DNA from: an uncultured Eubacteriales bacterium
GTDB taxonomy: Bacteria > Bacillota > Clostridia > Christensenellales > Borkfalkiaceae
Reading direction: 5' to 3'
Assembly: GCA_900549005.1 (NCBI GenBank)
Contig: URMT01000097.1
Coordinates: forward strand, 1-5,835
Length of the DNA: 5,835 bases
Position numbers and translations under genes: made by a program. This document shows, one piece after another, positions 4,669 to 5,835 of this stretch (positions within the stretch are counted from its first letter, which is position 1; each line of letters starts with the position of its first letter). Under the pieces are notes generated by a model. The model did not search any database. It saw only the letters and a list, made by a program, of their open reading frames with translations, and was not told where the DNA came from.

Positions 4669-5736
4669 TCACTCCGCCAGCTGGTTCTCCCTCTCTGCCA
4701 CAGTCAACGCCTCCACCATCTGGTCGATATCGCCCTGCATAAAGGTTTCGATTGAATACAGCGAGAGCCCTATGCGGTGGTCGGTTACCCTGCCCTGCGG
4801 GAAGTTATAGGTGCGGATTCGCTCGCTCCTGTCGCCCGTGCCCACAAGGCTTTTGCGCTTTTTATCGTACTCGCTGCGGTTCTGCGAATTATAATAGTCG
4901 TAAAGGCGCGAACGGAGCACTTTGAAAGCCTTGTCTTTATTTTTGAGCTGACTGCGCTCGTCCTGACAGGTTACGACTATGCCCGTGGGAAAGTGGGTGA
5001 TTCTTATCGCCGTTTCGGTTTTATTTACCTTCTGTCCGCCCGCGCCCGAGGAGCGGTAAACGTCTACCCTTATGTCCTCGTCGCGTATTTCCACATCGAC
5101 GTCCTCGGCTTCGGGGAGTACGGCGACGGTCGCCGTGGAGGTATGCACCCTGCCCTGCGACTCCGTTTCGGGCACGCGCTGCACGCGGTGCACGCCGCTT
5201 TCGAACTTCAAAAGTTTGTAGGCGCCCTTGCCGCTCACGTTAAACACAACTTCCTTAACGCCGCCAAGCTCGGTTTCAGAAAGGTCAACAACCTCCGTCT
5301 TTAAGCGATGCTTTTCGCAGTAACCGAGGTACATTCTGTAAAGTTCTGCGGCGAACAGAGCCGCCTCGTCGCCGCCCGCGCCGCCGCGGATTTCGACTAT
5401 ACAGTTCCTTTCGTCGTTCTTGTCCTTGGGAAGGAGCAGAACTTTCAGCTCGCCCTCGATGGTTTGAAGCTGTTTTTTGAGCGACTGCTCCTCTTCCGAA
5501 AGGAGTATGCGCATTTCTGGGTCGGACTCGTCTTTGAGCGCGGCGACAGTATCGGCAAGGCGGCGGGCCGCCTCCTTATACTCGGCATACTTTTCGGCAG
5601 TTTCAGAAATCTCCGCCTGCTCCTTTGCAAGCGAAGTCCAGACGGAGCTGTCGGCAATGACGGCGGGGTCTGCCATCTTCTGCGAAAGCTGCTGATATTT
5701 GCAGTAAATTTCGTCTAACTTTTCAAAAAAAACCAT
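4669..5736 (-). CDS. prfA: Peptide chain release factor 1 (RF1)
   Basis: Class I release factor that reads UAA and UAG in the ribosomal A site and triggers hydrolysis of peptidyl-tRNA. The protein is 355 residues, the normal RF1 length. Visible are an acidic, helical N-terminal domain (about 1-100), GGAGGDEA (118-125), the codon-recognition tripeptide P-E-T (189-191) in VQRVPETESQGRVHTS, which is the RF1 form rather than the SPF of RF2, and the catalytic GGQ (233-235) in SSGAGGQKVNKTE. The C-terminal RF signature GTGDRSERIRTYNFPQGRVTDHR is at 299-321. The glutamine of GGQ is normally methylated by PrmC, whose gene is not in the window. The ATG is the only sensible start: an in-frame TAA lies six codons upstream (5752-5754) and the next Met is residue 21. 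No Shine-Dalgarno is seen; the bases before ATG are U-rich. The gene is complete and intact. Confidence 0.98.
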   Translation of the reverse strand: MVFFEKLDEIYCKYQQLSQKMADPAVIADSSVWTSLAKEQAEISETAEKYAEYKEAARRLADTVAALKDESDPEMRILLSEEEQSLKKQLQTIEGELKVLLLPKDKNDERNCIVEIRGGAGGDEAALFAAELYRMYLGYCEKHRLKTEVVDLSETELGGVKEVVFNVSGKGAYKLLKFESGVHRVQRVPETESQGRVHTSTATVAVLPEAEDVDVEIRDEDIRVDVYRSSGAGGQKVNKTETAIRITHFPTGIVVTCQDERSQLKNKDKAFKVLRSRLYDYYNSQNRSEYDKKRKSLVGTGDRSERIRTYNFPQGRVTDHRIGLSLYSIETFMQGDIDQMVEALTVAERENQLAE

Positions 5737-5763
5737 AATAAAAAAATACCGTTATTCAAGTAA

Positions 5764-5800
5764 TTATTTGCCGATTGGGGCGGCAATATGCCGCAAATAA
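5764..5800 (-). promoter_or_regulatory. prfA leader with competing inverted repeats
   Basis: Three arms can pair in alternative ways. GCGGCA (5780-5785) pairs with TGCCGC (5789-5794) around a 3-base loop. The overlapping CGGCAA (5781-5786) could instead pair with TTGCCG (5768-5773) around a 7-base loop. An outer stem joins TTATTTG (5764-5770) and CAAATAA (5794-5800). In the minus-strand transcript the three-arm block is followed, about 15 bases later, by a run of seven U just before the prfA ATG. That layout resembles an attenuator or a translation-control leader, but the function is inference only. Confidence 0.4.
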
Positions 5801-5808
5801 CGCAGTAT

Positions 5809-5814
5809 ATTATA
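5809..5814 (-). promoter_or_regulatory. Probable -10 box of prfA
   Basis: The minus strand reads TATAAT here, 73 bases before the prfA ATG. A -35 box at normal spacing would fall just outside the window, so only half the promoter can be judged. If used, it would give a leader of about 65 bases containing the inverted repeats at 5764-5800. The surrounding sequence is AT-rich. Confidence 0.5.
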
Positions 5815-5835
5815 GAAAATTCAAAGCGGCGGCGC

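Noticed and set aside
4777..5718. Two plus-strand open frames opposite prfA
   Set aside because: They are antisense shadows of a strongly conserved gene, with no start signals.

Overview
The window reads as a piece of a Bacillota (probably Clostridia-type) chromosome. The evidence is two FeoA-type proteins, FeoB and a small Cys-rich FeoB-associated membrane protein in one unit, a short MntR/DtxR-type regulator, strong GGAGG-type ribosome binding sites, and textbook TTGACA-17-TATAAT promoters. I cannot place it to genus. All six supported genes lie on the minus strand, so transcription runs from high to low coordinates.

Right part (5835 to 4669): prfA, peptide chain release factor 1, complete. 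Its -10 box and leader are at the right edge. The leader carries competing inverted repeats, and no Shine-Dalgarno sequence is visible before the start codon.

Middle (4668 to 3817): a gene-free stretch of about 270 bases with inverted repeats and a fragment of an intergenic repeat. Next come a consensus promoter, a 123-residue metal-dependent regulator of the DtxR/MntR family, and a very strong rho-independent terminator.

Left-middle (3700 to 322): a ferrous-iron uptake unit with its own perfect-consensus promoter, which is flanked by two near-identical GGTTAA-containing direct repeats (candidate operators). A foldable 5' leader follows, then feoA (first copy), a 144-base gap, feoA (second copy), feoB overlapping it by ATGA, an intergenic hairpin, and a 69-residue Cys-rich single-span membrane protein. 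FeoB would be the GTP-dependent Fe(II) permease, the FeoA proteins its small SH3-like partners, and the Cys-rich protein a membrane-anchored accessory. The regulator just upstream is the obvious candidate to repress the unit when metal is plentiful.

Left edge (321 to 1): no gene. It holds a long palindromic intergenic repeat, related to the fragment in the prfA/regulator gap, and a cluster of small inverted repeats.

I see no phage, CRISPR, transposase or novel enzyme system. The window is mostly a conventional housekeeping and iron-uptake locus. The points of real interest are regulatory: the repeats around the feo promoter, the hybrid metal site of the regulator, the structured leaders, and the intergenic repeats.
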